From Oscarella lobularis (taxonomy: Eukaryota > Porifera > Homoscleromorpha > Homosclerophorida > Oscarellidae): DNA of 64,000 bases. Position 1 is the stretch's first letter, and each line of letters starts with the position of its first letter. The translations under genes were made by a program, and so were the position numbers. The stretch covers positions 503,501 through 567,500 of the forward strand of contig NC_089181.1 of NCBI RefSeq assembly GCF_947507565.1. The letters are read 5' to 3'. The notes beneath the pieces were generated by a model, which ran no database searches, was not told the origin of the DNA, and worked only from the letters and a program-made list of their open reading frames with translations. Shown in pieces: positions 62,601 through 64,000 of this stretch.

Positions 62601-64000
62601 AAGCTGTTTTCTCATTCTGTAAAAACTCAAATACCACTGCCGAAAGGTAAGTCAAATAATAGAATACCAAATCTTTTGCATTAGCGTCGCAACCCTTTGA
62701 TACAGTGAGTCTCGCTAGACTTTCATCACCTCTTTTACACGCTTTCATTACAATGGTTTCTCCCCTCTAATAAGAAATTGTAGTGATATGGTGACTCTTT
62801 CTGTACGACTAACGTCAATTTACCTCGTATGTCTCATTTGCATTAGCACGGCATTCCGTAATTAAATACAATGCAATTTGTTCGTGACCATTCGTGACCG
62901 CATAGTACAAAGCTGTTTTCTCATCCTGTAAAAAACACAAATACCACTACTGAAAAGTAAGTCAAATAACAGAATGTACCTGATCTCTTGCATTAACGTC
63001 GCAACCCATTAATACAGCGAGTCTCACTAGACTTTCATCTCCTCTTTTACACGCTATCATTAGAATGGTTTCTCCCCTCTAATGAGAAATTGTAGTGATG
63101 TCACGAGTCTTACTATACAACTAACGTCAATTCACCTCGTATGTCTCAGTTGCATTAGCATGGCATTCCCTAATTAAATACACTGCAATTTGTCCGTGAC
63201 CAGTAGTGGCCGCATAGTACAAAGCTGTTTTCTCATCCTGTAAAAACTCAAATACCACTGTTGAAAAGTAAGTCAAATTACCTGATCTCTTGCATTAACG
63301 TCGCAACCCATTAATACAGCGAGTCTCACTAGACTTTGGTCTCCTCTCTTACACGCTGCCATTAGAATTGTTTCTCCTGACTAATAAGAAATTGTAGTGA
63401 TACGATGACTCTTTCTATACAACTAACGTCAATTTACCTTGTCTCTATCATTCAAATTAGCCCCGCATTCCCTAATTAAATACAATGCAATTTGTCCGTG
63501 ACCAGTAGTGACGGCATGGTACAATGCTGTTCTCTCCAACTGTAGAGAAACACAATAGGACACTGCTAAAACGCGATTCAAACAATAGAACACCTGATCT
63601 CTTGCGTGAACGTCACAACCCATTGACACAATGCATCTCACCAGATATTCATCTCTTCTCTTACACGCTGCTATTAGAATGGTTTCTCCCCACTAATAAG
63701 AAATTGTAGCGATATCTTACTATACAACTATCGTCGGTCAAATTACCATGTCTCTATCATTCACATTAGCCCCGCATTCCCTAATTAAATACATTGCAAT
63801 TTGTTCGTGACCAGTAGTGACGGCATGGTACAATGCTGTTCTCTCCAACTGTAGAAACACACTAAAAAAGTAAATCAAATAATAATAATGCAATACCTCA
63901 TCTTTTGCATGAACGTCGCAACCCTTTGACACAGTGAGTCTTAACAGACTTTGGTCTCCTCTCTTACACGCTGCCATTAGAATTGTTTCTCCTGACTAAT
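59623..64000 (-). CDS. ankyrin-repeat protein, 3' part (continues beyond window)
   Basis: Series of paired exons, each pair encoding two ankyrin repeats: GETILMIACKKGEESLVRLTVSKGCDVNAKD and DEKTALYYAATNGHEQIALYLIRECHANENETYE, split by introns of about 55-60 bp. About a dozen pairs lie between 60050 and 64000, giving over 20 repeats, and the 5' end is outside the window. After the array a different C-terminal exon (about 59990-59680) reads LKILKNFLVVPVGHYLLASAQSRRTIADCLNKDTIDRRTTFAKELHELTASGYTQCRSAEEILAHWSESVYSTLPRLAEAAKKADALYVLAILEDEGVIELSDDE. I do not recognise its family. The last few residues (EATFMHM-stop at 59623) depend on one inferred intron. The repeats suggest a protein-binding role and nothing more specific. 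Confidence 0.75.
60180..64000 (-). repeat. tandem array of ~310-bp two-exon ankyrin units
   Basis: The unit (two exons plus two introns) recurs every 309-311 bp, for example from 60490 to 60799, and from 62196 to 62506 to 62817. Introns are nearly as similar as exons. Units 60430-60738 and 60739-61047 look identical, and a two-unit block repeats at 621-bp spacing (61885-62127 and 62506-62748). Units at the far right (63430 onward) are more diverged and carry HARD/AKDEV and LERTALYHAVTTGHGQIA variants. Confidence 0.92.
61269..61733. mobile_element. non-autonomous DNA transposon with CAGTGGCGGATC termini
   Basis: A 465-bp insertion inside the intron between the two exons of one ankyrin unit. 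The ends are CAGTGGCGGATCCAGGGGGG at the left and AGATCCGCCACTG at the right, inverted and imperfect further in (GGGTCCATGG / CCATGGACCC). A 5-bp direct repeat ATACC flanks it (61264-61268 and 61734-61738); neighbouring units have the single uninterrupted site GAATACCCCATC. There is no transposase frame. The minus-strand reading frames here are fusions of ankyrin exon with element sequence and are not genes. Confidence 0.88.

Noticed and set aside
60180-64000. Regularly spaced repeats resembling a CRISPR array
   Set aside because: Unit length is about 310 bp, the repeats encode ankyrin motifs with introns, and the sequence is eukaryotic.

Overview
The window is intron-rich, gene-dense eukaryotic nuclear DNA with metazoan genes. 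Introns are mostly 45-80 bp, and intergenic spaces are often under 150 bp. Gene content (WDFY3, SYVN1, LTN1, EXO1, MLH3, fused EPRS1, COX16, mtARC, MRPS5, ADAT3, lectin-bearing glycosidase, ankyrin arrays) and compactness suggest an early-branching animal, perhaps a sponge such as a homoscleromorph. That placement is inference. A run of 200 N at 13836-14035 marks an assembly join.

Layout. 1-6.2 kb: a sugar-phosphate nucleotidyltransferase, a secreted GH39-like glycosidase with two galactose-binding lectin domains, and an unfamiliar protein with a histidine-triad-like HAHAH motif behind a CRE/TATA promoter. 6.2-8.4 kb: repeats and a broken partial copy of the EPRS1 5' end. 8.5-13.7 kb: a mitochondrial/RNA cluster of MRPS5 and COX16 (head to head), an mtARC-type MOSC protein, and an ADAT3 that has lost two zinc ligands. 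14.1-27.3 kb: the WDFY3/ALFY autophagy scaffold on the minus strand.

26.2-41.2 kb: a direct tandem segmental duplication with a unit of about 7.03 kb. Each unit holds the 5' end of WDFY3, a small coiled-coil gene, SYVN1/HRD1 and a PD-(D/E)XK (Uma2-like) nuclease gene. The copies are diverging. In copy A the coiled-coil gene has a premature stop and a lost splice acceptor. Copy B carries a dead WDFY3 fragment plus two later insertions, a LINE 3' fragment and a foldback DNA element.

41.5-59.3 kb: LTN1 (minus) and EXO1 (plus) are head to head. EXO1 and MLH3 are tail to tail with 37 bp between stops. EPRS1 follows on the minus strand. 59.6-64.0 kb: the 3' end of an ankyrin-repeat gene built from tandem units of about 310 bp, one of which carries a small inverted-repeat transposon. 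The gene runs off the right edge.

Functional themes are protein quality control (SYVN1, LTN1, WDFY3), translation (EPRS1, ADAT3, MRPS5), mitochondrial function (COX16, mtARC) and mismatch repair/meiosis (EXO1, MLH3). Splice sites were placed by eye from reading-frame continuity and family similarity. Gene ends are more reliable than every internal junction.
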